NCBI GenBank assembly: GCA_038232935.1
Contig: JBBSMX010000171.1
Span: forward strand, 1-7,889
DNA: 7,889 nucleotides
Direction: 5' to 3'
Origin: JBBSMX01 sp038232935
Lineage (GTDB): Bacteria > Bacteroidota > Rhodothermia > Rhodothermales > JANQRZ01
Part shown: one piece after another, positions 1 to 5,941 of the stretch
Numbering within the stretch: the first letter of the stretch is position 1
How the letters are laid out: every line of letters begins with the position of its first letter
Program-made: the position numbers and the translations under genes
Notes under the pieces: generated by a model
Told to the model about the DNA's origin: nothing
The model's database searches: none
The model's input: only the letters and a program-made list of their open reading frames with translations

Positions 1-416
1 CGGACGAGGCCGCTGTCGGCGACGGTGAGCGGGCCGCCCGCGTTCGGGCCGAACGTGACGAACGGGTCGGCGAGGACGACGGCGAGCGAGTCGTAGCGAT
101 GGTGCGGCACGGCGGCGGCGAGCAGGCGTACGGCGGGGCCGCCGCTCTCGACCGCGCCGCTGCTGACCGGGCGTTTCTCCCACGGCAGGTCCGCCGGCTT
201 CAGCCAGAGGGCGGCCACGCGGAGCCGGAGCGCCGTCACGTCCGGCGGCATCGAAGGGGCGATGTCGAACGTGACGGTCAGCGCCGTGCGGTCCGGGGCA
301 GCCGCCGTGTCCGGAGCGGCGACGGCAGGGCGGGGCGGCTGCGTTCGCACTTCGCGCGTCCCGCCGCAACCTGTCGCGAGCAAGAGGAGAAAGAGGAAGG
401 AGGCGGTGCTGTGCAA
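1..416 (-). CDS. Lipoprotein with DUF4382-like domain, 3' end off the window
   Basis: Reading the minus strand from a TTG at 416 gives 138 uninterrupted codons to the window edge, so the protein is cut at its C-terminus. It starts with a hydrophobic stretch ending in LLLATGC, a lipoprotein signal with the lipidated Cys at about residue 17, which predicts membrane anchoring. After a Pro/Ala-rich linker comes a beta-rich segment beginning ALTVTFDIAPSMP, followed by a Leu/Val-alternating strand, a Trp-containing strand, and an H-R-Y-D-S-L-A-V-V-L strand. This order resembles the start of DUF4382 carbohydrate-binding-like lipoproteins; that assignment is from memory of the family pattern. The start is uncertain. 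No ATG lies in frame near the signal peptide, and an upstream TTG at 455, preceded by AGGG, would add 13 residues including an Arg. It lies 46 bp (or 7 bp from the alternative start) after the DUF2461 gene on the same strand and may be cotranscribed with it. Confidence 0.62.
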   Translation of the reverse strand, partial: MHSTASFLFLLLLATGCGGTREVRTQPPRPAVAAPDTAAAPDRTALTVTFDIAPSMPPDVTALRLRVAALWLKPADLPWEKRPVSSGAVESGGPAVRLLAAAVPHHRYDSLAVVLADPFVTFGPNAGGPLTVADSGLV

Positions 417-462
417 CGTGGCGAGGATCTGAAACGAGAAACGGTAGACCGGCAACCGGTCC

Positions 463-1158
463 CTAGGCCGGTTCCATCGCGTCCCAGCCGAACGCCAGCA
501 GGGGCTCCATCGCACGCGCCGTGCCGATGACGGTGTCGGTGAACGACGGGTCGTTGAGTTCGTCGTCCGAGACGTCGCGGCGGGTGATGAGCGACTTCGC
601 CCTCAGCCAGTCGGCGAGGTCGGACTCGCTCTCGGCCTCGAAGCCGCGCGGCATCCGCTTGAGCGACTCGCGGGCATCGACGGCGTAGCCGGCGGTGCCG
701 AGCGCATCGATCGTCTCCAAAAAGGCCGCCGGCTGCTCGGCCATGCGGACGCGCCACCGCCGGAGCAGGTCGTTCTCCGGTCGCCAGTAGCCGCCCGCGA
801 TGAACGACGCGCCGGGCTCGACGTGGACGTAGAGCGCGCCGGGATCGCCGCGCTGTCCGCTCCGCGAGAGGACCGCACCGACGTGCGTTTTGTACGGCTG
901 CTTGTTCTTCGAGAAGCGCGTGTCGCGGTAGATCCGGAAGATCGAGCGCTTCGGGTCGCCGGTGAGGCGGAGGTCGGCGGAGGTGGCCTGCCGGGCGAAG
1001 TCGGCGACGAGGCAGCGGAGGGGCCAGAGGATCTCGTCCTCGAACGTCTGCTTGCGGGGTTTGAACCAGTCGCGGTCGTTGTGGCGCTTGAGGTCGCGGA
1101 GGAACTGGAGGCCTTCGTCGCGGAAGCCAGGGAAGGGCGGGAGGTCGTCGTGGAGCAT
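463..1158 (-). CDS. DUF2461 / TIGR02453 family protein
   Basis: This complete 231-residue protein matches the usual size of the DUF2461 (TIGR02453) family of widespread proteins of unknown biochemical function. Family signatures are visible in order: FLRDLKRHNDRDWF near residues 19-32, RIYRDTRFSKNKQPYKTH in the middle, a YVHVEPGASFIAGGYWRP block, and the LKRMPRGF...WLRAKS block towards the end. These blocks are nearly uninterrupted and the stop falls where the family normally ends, so the gene looks intact. There is no signal peptide or membrane segment, so it is probably cytoplasmic. The ATG at 1158 places the conserved FPGF-D-E-G-L-Q-F-L segment right at the N-terminus, as expected. The bases before it are pyrimidine-rich, with no Shine-Dalgarno sequence. 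The lipoprotein gene follows downstream after a short gap, suggesting a two-gene transcript, but no functional link is evident. The family call is firm; the function is unknown. Confidence 0.93.
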   Translation of the reverse strand: MLHDDLPPFPGFRDEGLQFLRDLKRHNDRDWFKPRKQTFEDEILWPLRCLVADFARQATSADLRLTGDPKRSIFRIYRDTRFSKNKQPYKTHVGAVLSRSGQRGDPGALYVHVEPGASFIAGGYWRPENDLLRRWRVRMAEQPAAFLETIDALGTAGYAVDARESLKRMPRGFEAESESDLADWLRAKSLITRRDVSDDELNDPSFTDTVIGTARAMEPLLAFGWDAMEPA

Positions 1159-1385
1159 CGGGAGGGGAGAGCAGCGGTGGGGGAGCGGAAGATAGCGAGC
1201 CGGGGTGAAGACAGCGCGTCAGCCCTGCCGGAGGCGAGCCGTTTCACTTCGCTACGGCGTGCTCTCGATTCCCCTCCGCATGGCGCGCCCCTTTTTTCTC
1301 TTCCGTGCCCTGAGCTGGATGAGCCGATCCGGGCGAGGACCCCGTTACTCTATGTGTCCGCCCTCCCTCTCAAACCGCTCCTGCC
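1159..1385. promoter_or_regulatory. Divergent intergenic region, presumed to hold promoters in both directions
   Basis: These 227 bp separate the minus-strand DUF2461 gene from the plus-strand lipoprotein gene, so promoters for both must lie here or overlap the gene ends. I see no convincing small gene. It holds a T-rich patch (six T at 1292-1297) and a relatively AT-rich GTTACTCTATGTG at about 1344-1356, 30 bases before the lipoprotein start. That patch could be part of a -10 region, but it does not match the Bacteroidota TAnnTTTG box. The promoter role is inferred from gene orientation alone. Confidence 0.4.
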
Positions 1386-2585
1386 ATGTACCGCGCGCTG
1401 CTCGTCCCGCTCCTTCTCCTGCTCGCCGCCTGCGGCACAGACTCCTCCGATCCCTCGGCCATGAACGCCAACGACCCCTATGCCGATGGCTCGTACGCCG
1501 ATGGCTCGTACACCGACGGCCCCTACGATGACGGCTTCGACGAGCGCGCCCAAATCGACGCGCCTATGGCTTCCGGGCAAGGGCAAAACGGACAGGGGCA
1601 ACGCGTGGTGCTGATGGATCGGGGCTTGCAAATGGCCCGGGGCGCACAGGTCATCCCCTCGGATTGGCGCCTCACGCAAGACATCGCCACCGATCCCAAC
1701 ACGGGGCAGATCGCGCGCTACATGGTCGATCTCCGAGGGCCGCAGGGCCAACTGATGCGTGGCCTCGGCACCGCGAACTACGGGCAGATCGTGGGGACGA
1801 GCTTCCAGCAGGCCTGGCAGCAGGCGGCGATGCGTGGCTTGCAGGGTGAGGTAGGAGATGTCTCGATGGGGAATCTCCAGCGGAGCGCCGTACTGGAGAA
1901 CATGCAGGCCTTCCAGAAGGCAGTGCAGATGGCCCGGCAGCAAGGGATGCAGATGGAAGGGTTGGAAGCGCCCTTCCGCGGCAGCGCCGGAGGCCGGCCG
2001 GTGCAGGGCATCGTGTATGTGACGCGTTGGCCGTACCCGCAATTCCCTGATACCGGGCTGATCCAGGTGAGCCTTATCCTCAGCCCGGCCGAGCTTCTCC
2101 CGGCGACCATTCGGCTCAGCGAGCAGATGTCGAACAGCTACCGGCCCAACCCGGAGTTCGAGCAGCGCGTGCAGCAGATCGGCCAGGCATCGATGCAACG
2201 GCAGAGCGCCGAGAGCCGGCAGCAGATGGCGCATAATCAGTCGTTGCACCAGCAGCGCATGGCGAACATCCAGTCTCAGTTCGAAACGTCGCAAGCTATC
2301 GCAGACCAGCGGCAACAGACCTGGCAGGAGGGGCAGGACGCCATCTCCGAGCGGAATCGCCGCGTGGGCAATGCCATCCTCGGCACCGTGGACATCTACG
2401 ACGCGCAAGCGGGTCAGACCGTCCACGGCATCGATAACACTTCCAACACGTACTGGACCGACCAGAACGGGAATGTGGTCGGGACGGAGGGCTACGAGAA
2501 CCCGGACCCGTGGTACTACGAACAGGCCCCGAACCTCGACGATGTGTACGACCAGGGCGGAGTCGTCGGAGACGACGGCTGGTAA
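1386..2585 (+). CDS. Gln/Met-rich lipoprotein of unknown function
   Basis: This 399-residue protein begins with a clear lipoprotein signal peptide: a short basic start, a Leu-rich core and the lipobox LAAC, with Cys16 as the lipidation site. It should therefore be membrane anchored. Residues 32-51 are four tandem copies of Y-x-D-G-x. Residues 70-240 look like a folded domain containing VIPSDWRLTQDIATDP and a strand-rich VQGIVYVTRWPYPQFPDTG stretch. Residues about 255-325 are Gln/Arg-rich and probably form a long helix or coiled coil. The C-terminus (about 333-380) has a compact motif, GTVDIYDAQAGQTVHGIDNT, then YWTDQNGNVVGTEGYENPDP, and ends in an acidic Gly-rich tail. The C-terminal motif recalls a segment of uncharacterised bacterial secreted proteins with a Y-x-W/Y-x-D-x-x-G-N-V-x-G-T/S pattern, but I cannot name a family. 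The ATG at 1386 is chosen because it starts the signal peptide. No function is assigned. Confidence 0.85.
   Translation: MYRALLVPLLLLLAACGTDSSDPSAMNANDPYADGSYADGSYTDGPYDDGFDERAQIDAPMASGQGQNGQGQRVVLMDRGLQMARGAQVIPSDWRLTQDIATDPNTGQIARYMVDLRGPQGQLMRGLGTANYGQIVGTSFQQAWQQAAMRGLQGEVGDVSMGNLQRSAVLENMQAFQKAVQMARQQGMQMEGLEAPFRGSAGGRPVQGIVYVTRWPYPQFPDTGLIQVSLILSPAELLPATIRLSEQMSNSYRPNPEFEQRVQQIGQASMQRQSAESRQQMAHNQSLHQQRMANIQSQFETSQAIADQRQQTWQEGQDAISERNRRVGNAILGTVDIYDAQAGQTVHGIDNTSNTYWTDQNGNVVGTEGYENPDPWYYEQAPNLDDVYDQGGVVGDDGW
1479..1538 (+). repeat. Four tandem 15-bp units encoding Y-x-D-G-x
   Basis: Four in-frame 15-bp units just after the lipoprotein signal encode YADGS, YADGS, YTDGP and YDDGF. The first two units differ at a single base (TAT against TAC) and the later two have diverged further. 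The placement right after the lipidated Cys suggests a flexible acidic linker holding the folded part away from the membrane. The near-identity of the first two copies points to a recent slippage duplication. Confidence 0.85.
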
Positions 2586-2651
2586 CGCTCAGGCTCTGCT
2601 CCCGCTGCTGCCGTAGCGCTCGCCCAGCTACTCGGTGTTCCGCTCACTGCC
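2586..2651 (+). other. Short intergenic spacer, no terminator or Shine-Dalgarno seen
   Basis: These 66 bp join the lipoprotein gene and the next secreted-protein gene. There is no hairpin with a T-run and no purine-rich ribosome site. The last bases, CCGCTCACTGCC, nearly repeat the CCGCTCCTGCC that precedes the start at 1386. Co-transcription of the two genes is possible but not shown. Confidence 0.4.
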
Positions 2652-3950
2652 ATGATGACTTCGCTACTCCCCCTCGCCTCTGCGCTTCTTCGCTCGCGTG
2701 TCGCCCACGCCGTCGTCGTGTTCCTGCTGCTCGGCCCCGTGGCCGTCGCGCAGAACGTGGTCCAGAACACGGTGGAGGTCTTGCGGCCCTCGGGCCCGTC
2801 CGGCTCGGCCGAGCGCGGCGGAGGCGGCTATCCGCTCGCCCTCGGCGGCACGGGCTTCAGCCGCATCTTCGAGACCGCCTCCGACGACGACGGCAACACC
2901 TACGTGGTGGGGGATTTCACCGGCCAGATCGACTTCGACCCCGGACCCGGCCAGATCCTCGGCACCAGTATGGGCGGCAACGATTTCTTCGCTGCCTCCT
3001 ACGACCCGGCCGGTGCGCTCCGCTGGGCCTTCCGCTACGGCACGAACCAGTTCAATCAGGTCGGGAACGGCATCGCCGTCGCCGGCGGGCGCGTCTTCTT
3101 CGGTGGCATTTTCTGGGGGACGGTCAACTTCGGCGGCGACGAACCGGCCGACGCGAACGTGATCGCCTTCAACAACGGCCCCGGCGTGATCGTCCGGTCG
3201 AGCATCGTCGGGCCGGTCGCCATCCGTCGCAACGCGGTCTACGGCAACCTCGGCCTGGGCATCGACCTGGAACCGGCCGGCCGCGCCACGAACGACGCCG
3301 GCGATGGCGGCCCGAACCAGCAGCAGAACTACCCGGTCTTCGCCTCGGCGACGGGCGATGGCGCGGCGACGCTGACGCTCACGTACACCGTGGACACGGC
3401 CCCCGCGAACGCGGCGTATCCGCTCACCGTCCACGTCTACATCGCCGACGCGAGCGGACAGGGGCAGCGCTGGGTCGGGAGCCTGACCTATGCCGAGTCG
3501 CAGGCGCAGAGCCAGGTCATGGACGCCTTCGGGCCGTTCGAGCTCGTCTCCGACGGCGACCAACTCGTGGCGACGGCGACCGACGCCAACGGCAACACGA
3601 GCGAGTTCTCGGACCCGGTGGCGGTGAGCGGCAGCGCCGTGACGAACGAGGACGACGCGGACCCCACGGTGTTCGCGCTCGCGGCGTATCCGAACCCGGT
3701 GCGCGGTGTTTCCACCCTCGCGCTCACGCTGCCCGAGGCCGGCGCGGTCCGCGTCGAGGTCTTCGACATGCTCGGCCGCCGCGTGGCGGTGCTGCACGAT
3801 GGCGCGATGGCAGCGGGGCTGCACCCGCTCGTGCTCGACGCTTCGGCGCTACCGGCGGGGCTCTACGTCAGTCCGCGCTACGGCCGCGAGCGCGACCCTC
3901 ACGCAGCGGATCACCGTCGTCCGGTGAGTAGGCAGCTCTTTTTCGTCTGA
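2652..3950 (+). CDS. Secreted propeller/beta-helix chimera with frameshifted T9SS sorting domain
   Basis: As read, this is a 432-residue exported protein with a long signal peptide and a likely cleavage after AVA at about residue 33. Residues 65-162 resemble SBBP-type beta-propeller repeats: DDDGNTYVVGDFTGQIDFDPG, GGNDFFAASYDPAGALRWAF, then a second blade ending FWGTVNFGG. Only about two blades are present, too few for a propeller. At about residue 162 the text changes to the typical last coils of a right-handed beta-helix protein (ANVIAFNNGPGV, then NLGLGIDLEP and NDAGDGGPN) and its trailing beta-sandwich ending ATATDANGNTSEFSDPV. Residues 338-406 are a T9SS type A sorting domain (YPNPVRG, FDMLGRRVAVLHDG, LPAGLYV). 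After Val406 an apparent extra base shifts the frame, so the tail is abnormal. In the corrected frame the protein would be 424 residues, ending ITVVR at 3927. The fusion and the frameshift both suggest a decaying gene. Two start ATGs are adjacent; the first was taken. Confidence 0.72.
   Translation: MMTSLLPLASALLRSRVAHAVVVFLLLGPVAVAQNVVQNTVEVLRPSGPSGSAERGGGGYPLALGGTGFSRIFETASDDDGNTYVVGDFTGQIDFDPGPGQILGTSMGGNDFFAASYDPAGALRWAFRYGTNQFNQVGNGIAVAGGRVFFGGIFWGTVNFGGDEPADANVIAFNNGPGVIVRSSIVGPVAIRRNAVYGNLGLGIDLEPAGRATNDAGDGGPNQQQNYPVFASATGDGAATLTLTYTVDTAPANAAYPLTVHVYIADASGQGQRWVGSLTYAESQAQSQVMDAFGPFELVSDGDQLVATATDANGNTSEFSDPVAVSGSAVTNEDDADPTVFALAAYPNPVRGVSTLALTLPEAGAVRVEVFDMLGRRVAVLHDGAMAAGLHPLVLDASALPAGLYVSPRYGRERDPHAADHRRPVSRQLFFV
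3717..3869 (+). repeat. T9SS sorting-domain coding repeat, copy 1
   Basis: This 153-bp stretch aligns without gaps to 5705-5857 (offset 1988 bp). By hand count 127 of 153 positions match, about 83%. The core at 3769-3811 is an exact 43-bp match to 5757-5799. Both copies encode the final strands of the C-terminal sorting domain (V-x-V-E-x-F-D-x-L-G-R-R-V-A-V-L-H-D-G, then LPAGLYV). Copy 1 ends just before the apparent frameshift base. Confidence 0.9.
3870..3870 (+). other. Apparent one-base insertion breaking the sorting domain
   Basis: The sorting domain reads CTC TAC GTC, then an extra A at 3870, then GTC CGC GCT ACG and so on. Without that A the frame continues as VRATAASATLTQRITVVR and stops at the TGA at 3925-3927. 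That is a normal T9SS ending and matches the protease neighbour, which reads LYVVRATGSE and ends SVTVVR. With the A, translation runs on to 3950 with an Arg/His-rich tail unlike the family. The exact inserted base is inferred from comparison with the neighbour copy. Confidence 0.8.
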
Positions 3951-3988
3951 ACCAGACTCCGATTCCTCTCCATCTGACTTCTGCCACG

Positions 3989-5929
3989 ATGACACGATCT
4001 CTCCTCACCGTGATGGCGGCGCTGTTGCTCTTCGCCGTGCCCGCCGCTGCCCAGCAAAGCGATGGCGTCCGCGCCGAGACTGGGGTCGAGCGCGTCCACA
4101 ACGAACTCGGCCTCCTCGGCACGGGGGCCATCGTCGCCGTCCTCGACCGCGGCATCGACTACGAGCACCCCGACTTCCGCAACCCCGACGGGACGACCCG
4201 ACTCCTCTACATCTTCGATACGTTGGACAACACCGGGGCGAGCGACCCGGACAACCCAACGGGGTTCGGGACCGTCTACACCCGCGACGAGATCAACGCA
4301 GCACTCGCTGCCGGCGTCCGGCTCAATACCCGCGACGCCGTCGGGCACGGGACGGCGTCGATGGGCATCGCGGCCGGCAACGGGGCCGCCAGCGACGGCT
4401 TCTACGCGGGCATGGCCCCCGGCGCTGACCTCATCGCCGTCAAGCTCATCACCGAGGGGGCACCGGCCCACGACGGTGAACCCGCCGAGGCACCCAACCC
4501 CTCGCCTGGTAACCGTCTCTTCCCGGCCATCGATTTCGTGCTCGCCCGCGCCACCGAAGCGGGCAAGCCCGTCGTATTCCTCGCCAACTTCGGCTCCAGC
4601 GCCGGCCCGATGGATGGCACCAGCACTGACGCTCGCGGCATCGACGCGCGGTTCGGCTCCGGCTTCCCCGGCCGCGTGTTCATCACCGGGTCGAGTGACG
4701 ACGGCGGGGTGGCGAACCACGCCGGAGGCACGGTCCAGCAGGGGCAGTCGCTCGATCTCCGAATCAGCAAAGCGGCCAGCTTCCTTCGACTCGACCTCTG
4801 GTACGGGGCCGACGACCGGTTCACCGTGGAGGTCGTCGCGCCGAACGGTACCGTCTACGGCCCGTTCGCCCCGCCGCCCAACGGCGTCCAGAGCTCGGGC
4901 AGTGGTCCCGGCTTTGCCCTCTTCCACAACGGCGACGGCGTCGATTTCTACGGCGCGTCGAGTCCCTCGCGCGAGCTGCTCATCGACTTCAACGGCACGG
5001 CGGGGACCTACACCGTCCGGCTCACCGGCACGACCGTAGTCGACGGTAGCTTCAACGCTTCGCTCAACCCGTCGAACATCATCGGGGCACCCCCGCAGAA
5101 CCGGTTCACGACGTTCGCCGTGCCAGGCTACACCGTCTGGGACCTGGCCTCGGCGCGGCAGAACCTTTGCCCGAACTCGTACGTCCTGAACGATACCTGG
5201 GTCGATATCGACGGCATCACGCGGACGTATCCCGGCAACGAGGGCGGGCCGGGCACGCTCTGGACCGGCAGCGGCATCGGGCCGACCTACGACGGCCGGC
5301 TCGGCATCACCGTGAGCGCGCCGGGCAACTCGAACATCACGCCCTACGCGCCGCGCTCGTTCTTCAACACGTTCCGGTTCAACGTGATCGAGGACGGGCC
5401 GGCCCCCTACGGCATCCTGGCCGCGGTGAGCGGCGCGGCACCGGTGGTGAGCGGGATCGTCGCGCTGCTGCTCGAAGCCAATCCGACACTCGATGCCGCC
5501 CAGGTCAAAGACGTCCTGCAACGGACGGCGCGCGCCGACGCGTTCACCGGAGCCGTGCCGAACCCCGCGTGGGGATACGGCAAGATCGACGCCTTCGCCG
5601 CCGCGAGCGACGTGCTCGGCACGACGGCCACCGCGCCGGGAGCCACGCCGGAGGGCTTCGGGCTGACGTTGGCCGGTCCCAACCCCTTCCGCCGCACGAC
5701 GGCCCTCACGCTCACGCTCCCCGCGCCGCAGTCGGTGCGCGTCGAAGCTTTCGATGTGCTCGGCCGCCGCGTGGCGGTGCTGCACGATGGCGCGATGGCG
5801 GCGGGGCCGCACCCGCTCACGCTCGATGCGTCCGAGTTGCCGGCCGGGCTCTACGTCGTCCGCGCCACCGGCAGCGAGGCCACGAGGGGCGGGGCGGTCG
5901 TCTCGCGGAGCGTGACCGTCGTCCGATAA
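3989..5929 (+). CDS. Subtilisin-like S8 serine protease, CspA/B-like, T9SS-sorted
   Basis: This 646-residue secreted protease has a signal peptide (Leu/Ala-rich, cleavage about residue 21 after AAA). The catalytic domain shows Asp53 in AVLDRGIDYEHPDF, His120 in VGHGTASMGIAAGNG, and Ser481 in AVSGAAPVVSGIVALLLEAN. A beta-sandwich insert lies at about 250-365, between the His-containing and Ser-containing halves, as in Clostridium Csp-type subtilases. Other family blocks are YTRDEINAAL, YAGMAPGADLIAVK and GPTYDGRLGITVSAPG. Residues about 555-646 form the T9SS type A sorting domain, with LAGPNPF, FDVLGRRVAVLHDG, LPAGLYVVRATG and the final SVTVVR, so export to the cell surface or medium is predicted. 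There is no obvious large propeptide. Two oddities: Ser235 (FITGSSDDGG) sits where the oxyanion Asn of AAGNEG is expected, and the nucleophile motif is AVS rather than GTS. Activity is therefore probable but not certain. The start ATG is set by the signal peptide; there is no Shine-Dalgarno. Confidence 0.93.
   Translation: MTRSLLTVMAALLLFAVPAAAQQSDGVRAETGVERVHNELGLLGTGAIVAVLDRGIDYEHPDFRNPDGTTRLLYIFDTLDNTGASDPDNPTGFGTVYTRDEINAALAAGVRLNTRDAVGHGTASMGIAAGNGAASDGFYAGMAPGADLIAVKLITEGAPAHDGEPAEAPNPSPGNRLFPAIDFVLARATEAGKPVVFLANFGSSAGPMDGTSTDARGIDARFGSGFPGRVFITGSSDDGGVANHAGGTVQQGQSLDLRISKAASFLRLDLWYGADDRFTVEVVAPNGTVYGPFAPPPNGVQSSGSGPGFALFHNGDGVDFYGASSPSRELLIDFNGTAGTYTVRLTGTTVVDGSFNASLNPSNIIGAPPQNRFTTFAVPGYTVWDLASARQNLCPNSYVLNDTWVDIDGITRTYPGNEGGPGTLWTGSGIGPTYDGRLGITVSAPGNSNITPYAPRSFFNTFRFNVIEDGPAPYGILAAVSGAAPVVSGIVALLLEANPTLDAAQVKDVLQRTARADAFTGAVPNPAWGYGKIDAFAAASDVLGTTATAPGATPEGFGLTLAGPNPFRRTTALTLTLPAPQSVRVEAFDVLGRRVAVLHDGAMAAGPHPLTLDASELPAGLYVVRATGSEATRGGAVVSRSVTVVR
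5705..5857 (+). repeat. T9SS sorting-domain coding repeat, copy 2
   Basis: This is the second copy of the 153-bp sorting-domain repeat, inside the protease gene, and contains the exact 43-bp match at 5757-5799. Unlike copy 1, the reading frame continues correctly through VVRATG to a normal T9SS terminus. Because the repeats are direct and flank the front of the protease gene, recombination between them would delete that stretch or swap the two C-termini. Confidence 0.9.
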
Positions 5930-5941
5930 CGCGCCCTGTCG
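5930..5941. other. 12-bp gap between convergent genes
   Basis: The protease stop (TAA, 5927-5929) and the kinase stop (TAA on the minus strand, 5942-5944) face each other. The outer bases form a weak 5-bp inverted repeat, TAACG with CGTTA, mostly because two TAA stops oppose each other. There is no T-run, so I do not call a terminator. Transcripts of the two genes probably overlap. Confidence 0.6.

Noticed and set aside
99..530. Plus-strand frame over the left-edge lipoprotein gene
   Set aside because: It is Arg-rich and low in complexity. The minus strand in this region gives a lipoprotein signal and a regular beta-strand pattern.
1239..1259. GCCGT/ACGGC hairpin in the divergent intergenic region
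   Set aside because: A 5-bp stem with an 11-base loop and no T-run is expected by chance in such GC-rich DNA.
823..1464. Plus-strand frame over the DUF2461 gene and intergenic region
   Set aside because: The DUF2461 protein on the minus strand is unmistakable, and this frame is Glu/Arg/Val shadow sequence.
1350..2426. Open minus-strand frame of about 358 codons opposite the lipoprotein gene
   Set aside because: It is His/Leu/Arg-rich with no domain. The sense strand has a lipoprotein signal and better codon usage, so this is a GC-rich shadow.
2664..3824. Open minus-strand frame opposite the chimeric secreted protein gene
   Set aside because: It is rich in Arg, Val and Gly without motifs, and the sense frame contains recognisable domains.
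3911..3943. Possible terminator: perfect 6-bp stem TCACCG/CGGTGA with a 5-base loop, then T5 at 3939-3943
   Set aside because: The stem is short and the T-run begins 12 bases after it, with AGCTC between. It also coincides with the codons for ITVVR and the stop of the corrected frame, so it is probably incidental.
3945..3957. Small GTCTG-AAC-CAGAC hairpin before the protease gene as an operator
   Set aside because: The 5-bp stem with a 3-base loop occurs once in the region, and nothing else supports a binding site.
3911..5812. Open minus-strand frame of more than 600 codons opposite the protease gene
   Set aside because: It is Arg/Gly/Ala-rich without recognisable domains and mirrors the GC-rich codon pattern of the sense gene, whose protein has clear S8 and sorting-domain motifs.
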